Source: Deinococcus aerolatus
GTDB lineage: Bacteria > Deinococcota > Deinococci > Deinococcales > Deinococcaceae
Direction of reading: 5' to 3'
Assembly (NCBI RefSeq): GCF_014647055.1
Contig: NZ_BMOL01000035.1
Location: 1-14,255 of the forward strand
DNA length: 14,255 bases
Shown here: in pieces, positions 9,301-14,255 of the stretch
Numbering within the stretch: the first letter of the stretch is position 1
Layout: each line of letters opens with the position of its first letter
Notes under the pieces: model-generated
The model's database searches: none
Told to the model about the DNA's origin: nothing
Seen by the model: the letters and a program-made list of their open reading frames with translations, nothing else
Made by a program: the position numbers and the translations under genes

Positions 9301-10373
9301 GCCTCACGACTTCCAGCCCGGCCAGCATCAGCAGCCTGAGCGTGGTGGGCATCGATCCGGGCGAGTTCACGGTTGATCGTGGCGCCTGCGTCAACCCCAG
9401 TTCGACGTCCTGCACCTTCCGCGTGACCTTCATGCCAGCGGGCCTGGGCATCCGCACGGCCGGCGTGATGATCGTAGACAGCGCGGACGGCAGTCCCCAC
9501 TTCCTACCCGTGCGCGGCGAAGGCGTCGTGGCTCCGCCACCCAATCGGCCGCCCGTCGGCGTGAATGACTACGTCTCCGGCCACGCTGGACGTGTGCAGA
9601 CGCTGAATGTCCTGACCAACGACACGGATCCCGATGGCGATCCCCTGAGCGTAACTGGCGTGAGTAACGGCACGAACGGCGTGGCGAGTTGTACTCCTGG
9701 CGGCGCCTGCACCTACACTCCCGACATCGGCTACTTCGGAACCACCTACTTCGCTTACACCATCTCGGATGGACGCGGCGGCAGTACCAACGCCACTGTG
9801 ACGGTCAACCTGACCAACGCCCGTCCGACCTCACAAGGCGACAATGACCGCACCGTCGAGAGCCGCGCAGTCAGCACCAACGTCCTGGCCAACGACACCG
9901 ATTCGGATAACGACCCGCTGAGCGTCATCAGCGCCACTCAGGGTACGAACGGCGCCGTGTCCTGCACCAGCAGCAGCTGCACGTACACCCCAAATCCGGG
10001 TTTCTTTGGCACGGACAGCTACACCTACACCGTCAGCGACGGTTTTGAATCGGCCACTGCTACTGTGAGTGTGATGGTCGATCCTATGGCGAAGGCGATT
10101 GATGACGGGCCCATTAACATCCCGCTGTCCTCTTTTGACCCGGCGGTGGGGGCATTCATCGACTCCGCAACGCTGCTGGCCAACGATACGGGGCGTGGGC
10201 TCATCGTCACGAGCAACTCCAGTAGCTCTAGCGGAGGCAGCGCGACCTGCACTGCCACAGGCTGCACCTTTAAACCCAGTAATTCTGGCTCCGCCACCTT
10301 CAACTACACGGTGCAAGACTTCTACGACAATAACGCCACCGCCACCGTTCAGCTCAACTTCACACAACCCTGA
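6378..10373 (+). CDS. Large modular surface lipoprotein with ASH and Ig-like domains
   Basis: A 1331-residue predicted lipoprotein. A long N-region (1-40) precedes a hydrophobic stretch and the lipobox LAAC, giving lipidation at C58. Domains in order: an unassigned N-terminal domain (about 86-227); an ASH/choice-of-anchor-D-like domain (about 231-331); unnamed repeat A (about 344-583); ASH-like 2 (about 591-703); repeat B (about 710-945); ASH-like 3 (about 948-1052); and three cadherin/Ig-like domains (about 1055-1145, 1148-1235, 1236-1331). The first two of these carry NDTDxDxDPLSV motifs. Each ASH-like and Ig-like domain holds a close cysteine pair that could form a disulphide. Repeats A and B share FDGLVDVNHPGGxCW and an EFAR-like to SLRAGG section. 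It is probably an extracytoplasmic adhesion or wall-associated protein; no enzyme motif is seen. A start at GTG codon 43 would give a normal short signal peptide but lacks a ribosome site. Confidence 0.85.
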   Translation: MSRDTSVHPVGHFWAGNLDSPLQGFQHTASKFSWRRRANLPTVRAVGSVVLLAVLAACAAPQAPQVVDQTSPAAAVAPILLPESISDANTGGNPRFFWVTNKGVTTFPGNLDTALTPSVKICKVVNNIATTTCPVLISGAQLTLTPDNLAANPPIYGFWRGRWNTKTPALRVTDDYRMSVMIGNKLLGYQDVDLVATSGETKNPRVGFIAIVNGSSLDFKFRIEAGATAPNVSFSPDSLVFQTVLVGNSSTKPVTIKNVGVSMLALTGTGLSGANAGDFSATLSGCGSLAPQATCTANVTFRPTALGPRAATLSLTTTGATVAQTLALTSGPASQAINRPPRLPHSIIAFPVRDFISGAGYAATDRVTVSILRGGLRVGFVNNVIPQDDPSTPEFDGLVDVNHPGGVCWENSVPDIRVGDLVRLETAPGVGDETFVQGVTVTQPATIVRRATLDAAGNSNADGVIEVHGRAMDLQTNQRLDPAQFEARLISKGNTFTFNGKRSLRAGGAGGKDGTLTFDTTDPNNGLWTARFSGLTQRDLDLAEAAESRALWLGRDPVTSSEMTIYEFGQFPGFAGGCVGPVTGFAGPLAAPAPASLTFNEQGLYDPENPGTNPASAPQIITLSNGGGIALNISGVSLSGSGSADFLIDTNTCTGTSVAPNGACTVGVHFQPTSGGLRNAQLNFVDNADNTPQSVTLTGNLNSVTPGPIHEPPQDPHALFVFPSRDFVSAEGYGPNDRVKVEILRGGVQIGVANNVVPKDDLGTPGFDGLVDVNHPGGACWEGVTPDLRPGDVVRYTTNFGVVDQTTTQNLVVTQPATQGRNADGSPASSVVMTGYALGQDNLRLPLDQFEARIIAKGNTFGINGRRSLRAGGLGVREGTLTYDTANPNDGRWTAVFPGLSQSDIDLAASVESRGVWLGRIPAALTESTIYEYGAGGGPVGCAAPLNVPTASLSPLSLDFGAVTLGSTTAARSVSLTTSSPASISSLSVVGIDPGEFTVDRGACVNPSSTSCTFRVTFMPAGLGIRTAGVMIVDSADGSPHFLPVRGEGVVAPPPNRPPVGVNDYVSGHAGRVQTLNVLTNDTDPDGDPLSVTGVSNGTNGVASCTPGGACTYTPDIGYFGTTYFAYTISDGRGGSTNATVTVNLTNARPTSQGDNDRTVESRAVSTNVLANDTDSDNDPLSVISATQGTNGAVSCTSSSCTYTPNPGFFGTDSYTYTVSDGFESATATVSVMVDPMAKAIDDGPINIPLSSFDPAVGAFIDSATLLANDTGRGLIVTSNSSSSSGGSATCTATGCTFKPSNSGSATFNYTVQDFYDNNATATVQLNFTQP
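7407..9210 (+). repeat. Two diverged copies of a ~240-residue domain
   Basis: Within the large lipoprotein, residues about 344-583 and 710-945 align along their length. Shared landmarks in order are FPxRDFxS, RVxVxILRGG, NNVxPxDD, FDGLVDVNHPGGxCW (W409 and W781), a TQPAT segment, LDQFEAR or LDPAQFEAR, KGNTF, RSLRAGG, GTLTxDT, WTAxFxGL, ESRxxWLGR and STIYEYG-like ends. By eye roughly half of the positions match. An ASH-like domain separates the copies, so the duplicated unit may have been ASH plus repeat. Confidence 0.75.
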
Positions 10374-10509
10374 ACAGACTGAATACCCCATTTAGGGCCT
10401 GAGCTGGTGTAGATTTCACCGCACTCCGACGATGAAAAGTGAGACGATATGGCTAGATATCGTCTCTATCCTCTATACCTGTATACTGAGATCTTGCAGT
10501 TCGTGAAGT
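10374..10509. other. Palindrome-rich spacer left of the insertion sequence
   Basis: This 136-bp spacer between the large lipoprotein gene and the insertion sequence has no gene. It contains a perfect inverted repeat at 10441-10466, TATAC/GTATA at 10474-10485 and the palindrome AGATCT just to the right. No U-tract terminator is visible directly after the lipoprotein stop. Confidence 0.5.
10441..10466. repeat. Perfect 10-bp inverted repeat, terminator- or operator-like
   Basis: GAGACGATAT (10441-10450) and ATATCGTCTC (10457-10466) are exact reverse complements around the six-base loop GGCTAG. The stem is only moderately GC-rich and no run of T follows (TATCCTC), so it is a poor intrinsic terminator; a dyad binding site is as likely. 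It lies 68 bp after the lipoprotein stop and 44 bp before the insertion sequence. Confidence 0.6.
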
Positions 10510-10538
10510 TGCAAGGGTTTAGTGAAGGGACAGTTCAG
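10510..10538 (+). repeat. Left terminal inverted repeat of the IS
   Basis: It begins TGCAAGGGTTTAGTG and ends AGTTCAG. It pairs with the right end at 23 of 29 positions, the mismatches being scattered. The stop codon of orfB (10519-10521) lies inside it. Confidence 0.75.
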
Positions 10539-11495
10539 GATAGGGAGCCTGTTCCTCGAAGGCCACCGGGGAACGGTAGCTCAGTGAGGAGTGACGACGC
10601 TGCCGGTTGTAAAAGACCTCAATCCACTCGCACACCTCACTGCGGGTCTGGGCACGCGTGCCGCGTGCCAGCTGAAGGTCAAGCTCGACCTTCAGGGTTG
10701 AGAAAAAGCTTTCCTGAACGGCATTGTCCCAGCACGCCCCCTTGTTGCTCATGCTCTGCACTGCCTTCAGGCGCTCCAGGGCCCGCCGGTAGACGTCACG
10801 GGTGTTCTGGCTGCCCCGGTCAGAATGATGGAGCAGCCCGGCTTCGGGCTGCCGTCGCTGCCAGGCCATGTTCAGGGCGTCCATCACGAGCAGCGTGTGA
10901 AGGCGTTCATTCAGCGCCCAACAGCTCGGGACGGCCCGACGCCAGCCGACAATCTTCCTGGAGAAGAGATCCATGACCGTAGCCAGGTAGAGCCAGCCCT
11001 CAGTCGTTGGTAGGTAGGTGATGTCGGTGACCCATTTCCGATTGGGCCGGTCGACTTCAAATTCCCGGTTCAGGAGATTTCCTGCGAGTGGGTGGAGAGG
11101 TGATGCCTTCGTGGTCACGCGGAATTTCCGCTTGCAGCGAACCTTGTCCCCTCGCTACCTTCATCAATCGTCCGATTCGCTGACCGCTCACCCGTTCCCC
11201 CTCCTCGGCCAGGTCGGCCTGAATTCTCGGAGTGCCATACGTCCCCCGGCTCCGTTGATGGCTGTCCTTGATTCTCTCGGTCAGGGCACGATCTTTGCGC
11301 GCCCTGGTGTTTTCGGGCCTTCCTCGCCAGGCGTAATACCCGCTGACACTGACCGCCAGCACCCGGCACATCAGAGCCACCAGAAATTCTTCCTGATGCT
11401 GCTGGATGAAGGCGAAGATCAGCTTTGTCTGGCGAAGAAGCGGGCAAGCGTCCTCAAGGGCGTCTGTTCTGTCCAAGTCAGGCCACCGCTTTTTT
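10519..11495 (-). pseudogene. IS3 transposase orfB (DDE integrase), frameshifted
   Basis: This encodes the catalytic rve/DDE part of the transposase. The N-terminal part reads from the slippage site through KRWPDLDRTD, FAFIQQHQEEF and GYYAWRGRPE to GRLMKVAR. The frame then changes near 11148-11151, and the remainder continues as CKRKFRVTTKASPLHP to SLH. Removing one G from the GGGG run (minus strand) restores one continuous protein, so a 1-nt insertion is the simplest lesion. The catalytic acids are present: D in WVTDITYL, D in HHSDRGSQ and E in VQESFFSTLK. The segment between KIVGW and LHTLLVMDALN looks a few residues longer than usual, possibly a second small change. Without the fix no active enzyme can be made. 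Confidence 0.85.
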
Positions 11496-11768
11496 CTCGA
11501 TATCCCGCTCCTGACGGGCAATTTGCAGTTCACGCTCCAAGTGCTTAATGCGCTCTTCCTGTTTGGAGTGGGCCGCGATACCACGCCCCGTGTTCCCGGG
11601 GCGTCCTGCAGGCTCCTGCGCCTCCCACTGCTTTTTCCAGCGAGCAACGTAGTGGGGAGGAATAACGAGGTCACGGGCGATCTGAGCACAGCTCTTGCCC
11701 GTCGATTGAACCAGCCGCACAGCCTCCTGCTTGAACTCCGCGGTGTACTGCTACCTGGGGGTAGTCAT
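11478..11768 (-). pseudogene. IS3 transposase orfA with amber codon 6
   Basis: This is the helix-turn-helix DNA-binding half of the transposase. From the ATG at 11768 the frame reads MTTPR, then TAG (11751-11753), then QYTAEFKQEAVRLVQS and on through KSCAQIARDLVIPPHYVARWKKQW, followed by a leucine-zipper-like ERIKHLERELQIARQERDIEKK. The family-like sequence continues directly across the stop, so the TAG is a nonsense mutation and not the end of a gene. Re-initiation at GTG 11720 would lose 16 residues of the first helix region. Confidence 0.8.
11489..11495 (-). other. A6G programmed -1 frameshift site of the IS
   Basis: AAAAAAG on the minus strand lies near the end of orfA. A -1 shift there joins the DIEKK of orfA to the KRWPDLDRTD frame of orfB, as is known for IS3-family OrfAB fusion production. 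The site is intact although both reading frames are broken elsewhere. Confidence 0.75.
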
Positions 11769-11791
11769 GTTCATCTCCAGTCTGGATCAGA

Positions 11792-11820
11792 CTGAACTTC
11801 CCCTCCACAAAACCCTATCA
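11792..11820 (-). repeat. Right terminal inverted repeat of the IS
   Basis: Read on the minus strand it starts TGATAGGGTTTTGTG and ends AGTTCAG. It matches the left end at 23 of 29 positions. The orfA start codon lies 23 bp inside it. Confidence 0.75.
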
Positions 11821-11954
11821 AGATCATTCGACATGCTGGACGAAATCAACGGAAGAACCGCAAAACTGGGTCACCCCAATGGCTACCATTGGAAGGGGGG
11901 ATTTCTCCGCCTGAAGGCTGAGTCCCCTACGTCTAAGGGTCAATTGTTCCAAAG

Positions 11955-11983
11955 TTGAATGTGCCTTAAGCTCGCTCTTATAT
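11955..11983 (+). promoter_or_regulatory. Weak candidate promoter upstream of the cytochrome gene
   Basis: TTGAAT (11955-11960) and TTATAT (11978-11983) are 17 bp apart. The -10 match is poor. If real, its -10 would be the loop of the CGCTC/GAGCG dyad, so protein binding to the dyad would block it, and the untranslated leader would be about 230 nt. Confidence 0.2.
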
Positions 11984-12035
11984 GAGCGGATGATAATGCT
12001 CATGATTATCAGGTCCGCCTGCGGAGGTAGACCTG
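11973..12035. repeat. Three adjacent inverted repeats
   Basis: CGCTC/GAGCG with a 6-nt loop (11973-11988) is followed by TGATAAT/ATTATCA with a 7-nt loop (11991-12011). These are followed by CAGGTC/GACCTG (12010-12035), which encloses TCCGC/GCGGA. All arms named are exact. The stack could be a structured leader RNA, a multi-site operator or a small intergenic repeat element. Confidence 0.55.
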
Positions 12036-12117
12036 CGTGAAAACATTTCTGTCTATTTAGACCCAGAGACTCAATTGAGGTGTTTAACGGTGCCAAGCAT
12101 GATCAGGCAGCTGATGG

Positions 12118-12147
12118 ACGTTGCTAGGGGGGGACAACGTTGCAAGG
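12118..12147 (+). promoter_or_regulatory. Direct repeat ahead of the cytochrome gene
   Basis: ACGTTGCTAGG and ACGTTGCAAGG differ at one position and start 19 bp apart, about two helical turns. ACGTTG (12118) and CAACGT (12135) also form a dyad. This geometry suits a regulator binding site but no regulator is known. Confidence 0.3.
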
Positions 12148-12207
12148 CATGGCCTGAGTTTTTAGATCAAGACTCGAGGTTAGTGTCAATTCCACCCACC
12201 CACCATC

Positions 12208-12214
12208 AGAGGAG
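12208..12214 (+). promoter_or_regulatory. Ribosome-binding site of the cytochrome gene
   Basis: AGAGGAG ends 7 nt before the ATG at 12222, ideal spacing. It decides that ATG as start over the upstream extension from 12075 and over the second ATG two codons later. Confidence 0.75.
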
Positions 12215-12221
12215 TAAGGGG

Positions 12222-13949
12222 ATGCCTATGGTCAGCCACGATTTAGGGAGCAAGAGAGGGCTTCGCCTCATGGCCATTGGGGCCTTGCTGACACTGGCGG
12301 GGTGTAACCAGCCGACCTCCCCAGTTCAGGCGTCAGTCGGCGAGGGAATGCGCCTGGAAGGTCTTGCAAGCAAGGCTGGCCTACTGGTACCTCTTGGGGC
12401 GGTGCGGGTTCCGACACCCCCACGTGGCGAGATCAAGAACCGGGCGGCGGCCATTCGGCTCGGCAAGGCGCTCTTCTGGGACATCCAACTGGGAGGCGAC
12501 GGTATGACTGCGTGCGCGTCATGTCACGCGCGAGCAGGGGTGGACACCCGCACGGTCAATACGGTGAATCCCGGGCCGAATGGCCTCTGGGAAGCGGTTT
12601 CTGGCCCTGGCATGCCCTTTGCCTTCCATCTTCTGGAGGGCAGCGACGACGGTATTGATCATGCCCCGGCCGGGGGCGACGACATCATCGGTGCACAGGG
12701 CGTCGCAGGGATGATCTTCAAGGCGATCTCCACCGATCCTATGATGGCGGCCGACGTGTGCACCGTTGATCTCTCGACGCCCTTCGGAGCTCACCGACAG
12801 GTCACGGGCCGCAATGGACCCAGTACCGTCGCCGCCGTTTTTAACCGCCAACAGTTCTGGGACGGGCGCGCCAATGACAACTTCAATGGTCTCAATCCTT
12901 TCGGGGCGACGGCAAACGCAGAAGGGGCAACCCTTTACCGGCGTGATCGGCGGCAGTTCCGTCCGGCTGGGGATATTTCAGTGCGGGATATTGCCACGGT
13001 TGAGGATCTGGTGCCGAATTCCAGTCTGGCCTCACAGGCTGTCGGGCCTGTCAACAACGACGTTGAAATGTCGTGCTTGGGTCGCAAGCTCAACGGCAAG
13101 CAGGGTGTTGCAGCCAAGATGCTGGCCCGCAAGCCATTGCGGTTACAGACCGTGGATCCAGCAGATAGTGTATTGGGATCGCTGGCTGATCCAACGGGCG
13201 GACTGAATGTAACTTACCAGGCCATGATTGACGCTGCCTTCTTTAAACGAGAAAGCACGCGGTCCGTTTCCCGTTTTAGCGCAATGCTGGGCCAGGCTAT
13301 GCAGGCTTATGAAAGCACCCTGATTCCGAGCCAGACGCCTTTCGACGCTTATCTGGGTGGGCGCCGGAACGCGATGACGGATCAGCAGAAGCAGGGCTTC
13401 GACATCTTCCGGGGCCGTGGACAATGCATGGCCTGTCACGTAGGCACCGAACTCACCGACGCGAGCTCCCGCTTCTACGATCTTCAAGGCCCACTGAACG
13501 TTGATGGTGGTGACCAGGGGTTCCACAACATTGGTGTGCGGCCCACCACTGAGGATCTTGGACGCGCGTCGCTGGGTCCAGCGGGCGCCAGCTTCTCGGA
13601 AAGTGGGTCGAAATTTGACCGGGGGGCCTTTAAAACACCCAGCCTCCGTAATCTCAAGCTGACCGCGCCGTACTTCCACACTGGCAGTGCCGCCACGGTT
13701 CATGACGTCATAGACTTCTATGAGCGCCAAGGTGATTTCGATAACCCCGAGAAGTCGAGCGTGATGAGTGCCATCGAACTCAGAAGCGAGGATCATATTG
13801 CACTGGAGGACTTCCTGCTCAATGCCCTGCTCGATTGCCGGGTGGCCTTGGACCAGGCGCCCTTTGATCACCCTTCGCTACCTTTGCCAAATGGTGATGA
13901 TCTGAGCGCTGTGGGCGCCACTGGGCTACCAGGTGCGAGCTGCCCCTGA
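12222..13949 (+). CDS. Di-heme cytochrome c peroxidase/MauG-family lipoprotein
   Basis: A 575-residue lipoprotein with the lipobox LAGC (C28) after a basic, hydrophobic signal, so it is anchored outside the cytoplasmic membrane. Two c-type heme sites are present: CASCH (98-102) in the N-terminal domain and CMACH (402-406) in the C-terminal domain, as in the bacterial CCP/MauG family. Further family segments are RQVTGRNGPSTVAAVFN and QFWDGRANDNFNGLNPFG in the first half, and HNIGVRPTTEDLGR and FKTPSLRNLKLTAPYFHTG near the end. It is longer than classical peroxidases because of inserted segments (about 120-165 and 255-345). It either reduces hydrogen peroxide or, MauG-like, oxidises residues in a partner protein; the sequence does not decide. 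It has its own leader and ribosome site and follows the insertion sequence. Start ATG is supported by AGAGGAG. Confidence 0.92.
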   Translation: MPMVSHDLGSKRGLRLMAIGALLTLAGCNQPTSPVQASVGEGMRLEGLASKAGLLVPLGAVRVPTPPRGEIKNRAAAIRLGKALFWDIQLGGDGMTACASCHARAGVDTRTVNTVNPGPNGLWEAVSGPGMPFAFHLLEGSDDGIDHAPAGGDDIIGAQGVAGMIFKAISTDPMMAADVCTVDLSTPFGAHRQVTGRNGPSTVAAVFNRQQFWDGRANDNFNGLNPFGATANAEGATLYRRDRRQFRPAGDISVRDIATVEDLVPNSSLASQAVGPVNNDVEMSCLGRKLNGKQGVAAKMLARKPLRLQTVDPADSVLGSLADPTGGLNVTYQAMIDAAFFKRESTRSVSRFSAMLGQAMQAYESTLIPSQTPFDAYLGGRRNAMTDQQKQGFDIFRGRGQCMACHVGTELTDASSRFYDLQGPLNVDGGDQGFHNIGVRPTTEDLGRASLGPAGASFSESGSKFDRGAFKTPSLRNLKLTAPYFHTGSAATVHDVIDFYERQGDFDNPEKSSVMSAIELRSEDHIALEDFLLNALLDCRVALDQAPFDHPSLPLPNGDDLSAVGATGLPGASCP

Positions 13950-14034
13950 GTCATCCGTTGCACTTTCACACCTCTCCAATCCACCCACTCTGCCCTTGAT
14001 TCTGTTGCATCTGAGCCTCTGACAAAAAGTCTGG

Positions 14035-14070
14035 AAAGTGAAGTGTCCCCAATCGGGGACACTTCACTTT
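14035..14070. terminator. Perfect 16-bp hairpin, likely bidirectional terminator
   Basis: Arms at 14035-14050 and 14055-14070 are exact reverse complements around the loop AATC. The stem top is CCCC/GGGG and the base is AAAG/CTTT, so either strand gives a GC-rich stem ending in a short U-run. It lies 85 bp after the cytochrome stop. The U-run is short, so efficiency is uncertain; a protein-binding dyad is the alternative. Confidence 0.65.
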
Positions 14071-14119
14071 GGGCGCTCTATCCGAGTTGCTCGTGACCCA
14101 GTGTCGTTGGTTGGAAGAT

Positions 14120-14157
14120 CAGTGAGAAGGGGCACGCTCCCTGACCTTCTGCCACTG
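14120..14157. repeat. Imperfect inverted repeat
   Basis: CAGTG plus AGAAGG (14120-14130) pairs with CCTTCT (14145-14150) and, after a two-base bulge, CACTG (14153-14157), enclosing a 14-base loop. It could be a second terminator or part of an RNA. I see no gene it clearly belongs to. Confidence 0.35.
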
Positions 14158-14255
14158 GTGGCCTCGCGTAAAAAAATTAATCGGTATTCGTATCAGATTG
14201 AGCGACGCTCACTGCTTAATTCGTGTGGGATGTTGCCCTGTACAGCTCCGTGGAC

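Larger units (their letters stand above)
10510..11820 (-). mobile_element. Decayed IS3-family insertion sequence, 1311 bp
   Basis: The ends are imperfect terminal inverted repeats of 29 bp that match at 23 positions and start with TG, as in the IS3 family. Inside, on the minus strand, are orfA and orfB with an A6G slippage site. The length is normal for the family. The flanking trinucleotides are AGT (left) and AGA (right), so a 3-bp target duplication is at best degraded. OrfA has an early amber codon and orfB a frameshift, so the element cannot make an intact transposase. It separates the two lipoprotein genes and interrupts no gene I can recognise. Confidence 0.85.
11821..12221. other. Gene-free leader region of the cytochrome gene
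   Basis: About 400 bp between the insertion sequence and the di-heme cytochrome gene, with no convincing gene. It contains three back-to-back dyads (11973-12035), a small dyad GTCTA/TAGAC (12051-12062), the palindrome CTCAATTGAG (12070-12079), a direct repeat ACGTTGC(T/A)AGG (12118-12128 and 12137-12147) and the ribosome-binding site. An open frame running into the cytochrome gene from 12075 is an upstream extension, not the start. Confidence 0.55.
13950..14255. other. Gene-free right edge with strong hairpins
   Basis: About 300 bp after the cytochrome gene with no recognisable gene. It holds a perfect 16-bp hairpin at 14035-14070, an imperfect stem at 14120-14157 and a small dyad TGAGCG/CGCTCA at 14199-14211 in a more AT-rich section. 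Confidence 0.5.

Noticed and set aside
10504..11824. Target-site duplication of the insertion sequence
   Set aside because: With ends at TG/CA the flanks are AGT and AGA, which do not match fully. An AAG pair appears only if the ends are placed asymmetrically, so I do not claim it.
11731..11958. A 75-codon plus-strand frame crossing the right end of the insertion sequence
   Set aside because: It begins inside the antisense of orfA and has no coding features; probably chance.
12075..12221. Upstream in-frame extension of the di-heme cytochrome gene from an ATG at 12075
   Set aside because: The ATG at 12222 has an ideal ribosome-binding site and directly yields a normal lipoprotein signal; the extra 49 residues would destroy it.

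Overview
The window looks like a chromosomal segment of a GC-rich bacterium, most probably Deinococcus or a close relative. This is an inference from GC-rich genes, from three TANNNT -10 boxes lying exactly 6 nt before start codons (leaderless mRNAs, common in Deinococcus), and from the mix of genes. No ribosomal RNA, tRNA, CRISPR array or phage module is visible.

Left part (1-3698): a cytoplasmic molybdopterin oxidoreductase on the minus strand is divergent from a plus-strand pair, a PLP-dependent threonine/serine dehydratase and a RidA-family enamine/imine deaminase. The pair makes biochemical sense, because RidA removes the reactive 2-aminoacrylate/2-aminocrotonate that the dehydratase releases. 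The divergent promoter region carries a cluster of GACAA boxes.

Middle (3699-6377): a lower-GC stretch with only a weak ORF, then a minus-strand GAF-GGDEF-EAL protein for cyclic-di-GMP signalling. The EAL site looks complete, the GGDEF is degenerate (SGDEF), and the start is an unusual TTG overlapping the stop of a tiny leaderless ORF. A 549-bp gene-free region follows, with a candidate promoter for the next gene.

Right part (6378-14255): two predicted lipoproteins in the same direction. The first (1331 aa) is modular: a novel-looking N-terminal domain, alternating ASH/choice-of-anchor-D-like domains and two copies of an unnamed ~240-residue domain with a VNHPGGxCW signature, and three cadherin/Ig-like domains at the end. 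The second (575 aa) is a di-heme cytochrome c peroxidase/MauG-family protein with two CxxCH sites. Between them sits a decayed IS3-family insertion sequence (10510-11820) whose ends, A6G frameshift site and two inactivating lesions can all be read. Its flanks are unusually rich in palindromes. A perfect 16-bp hairpin follows the cytochrome gene.

The most interesting candidates are the repeated VNHPGGxCW domain of the large lipoprotein next to a MauG-like enzyme, the start region of the GGDEF-EAL gene, and the shared promoter geometry across unrelated genes.
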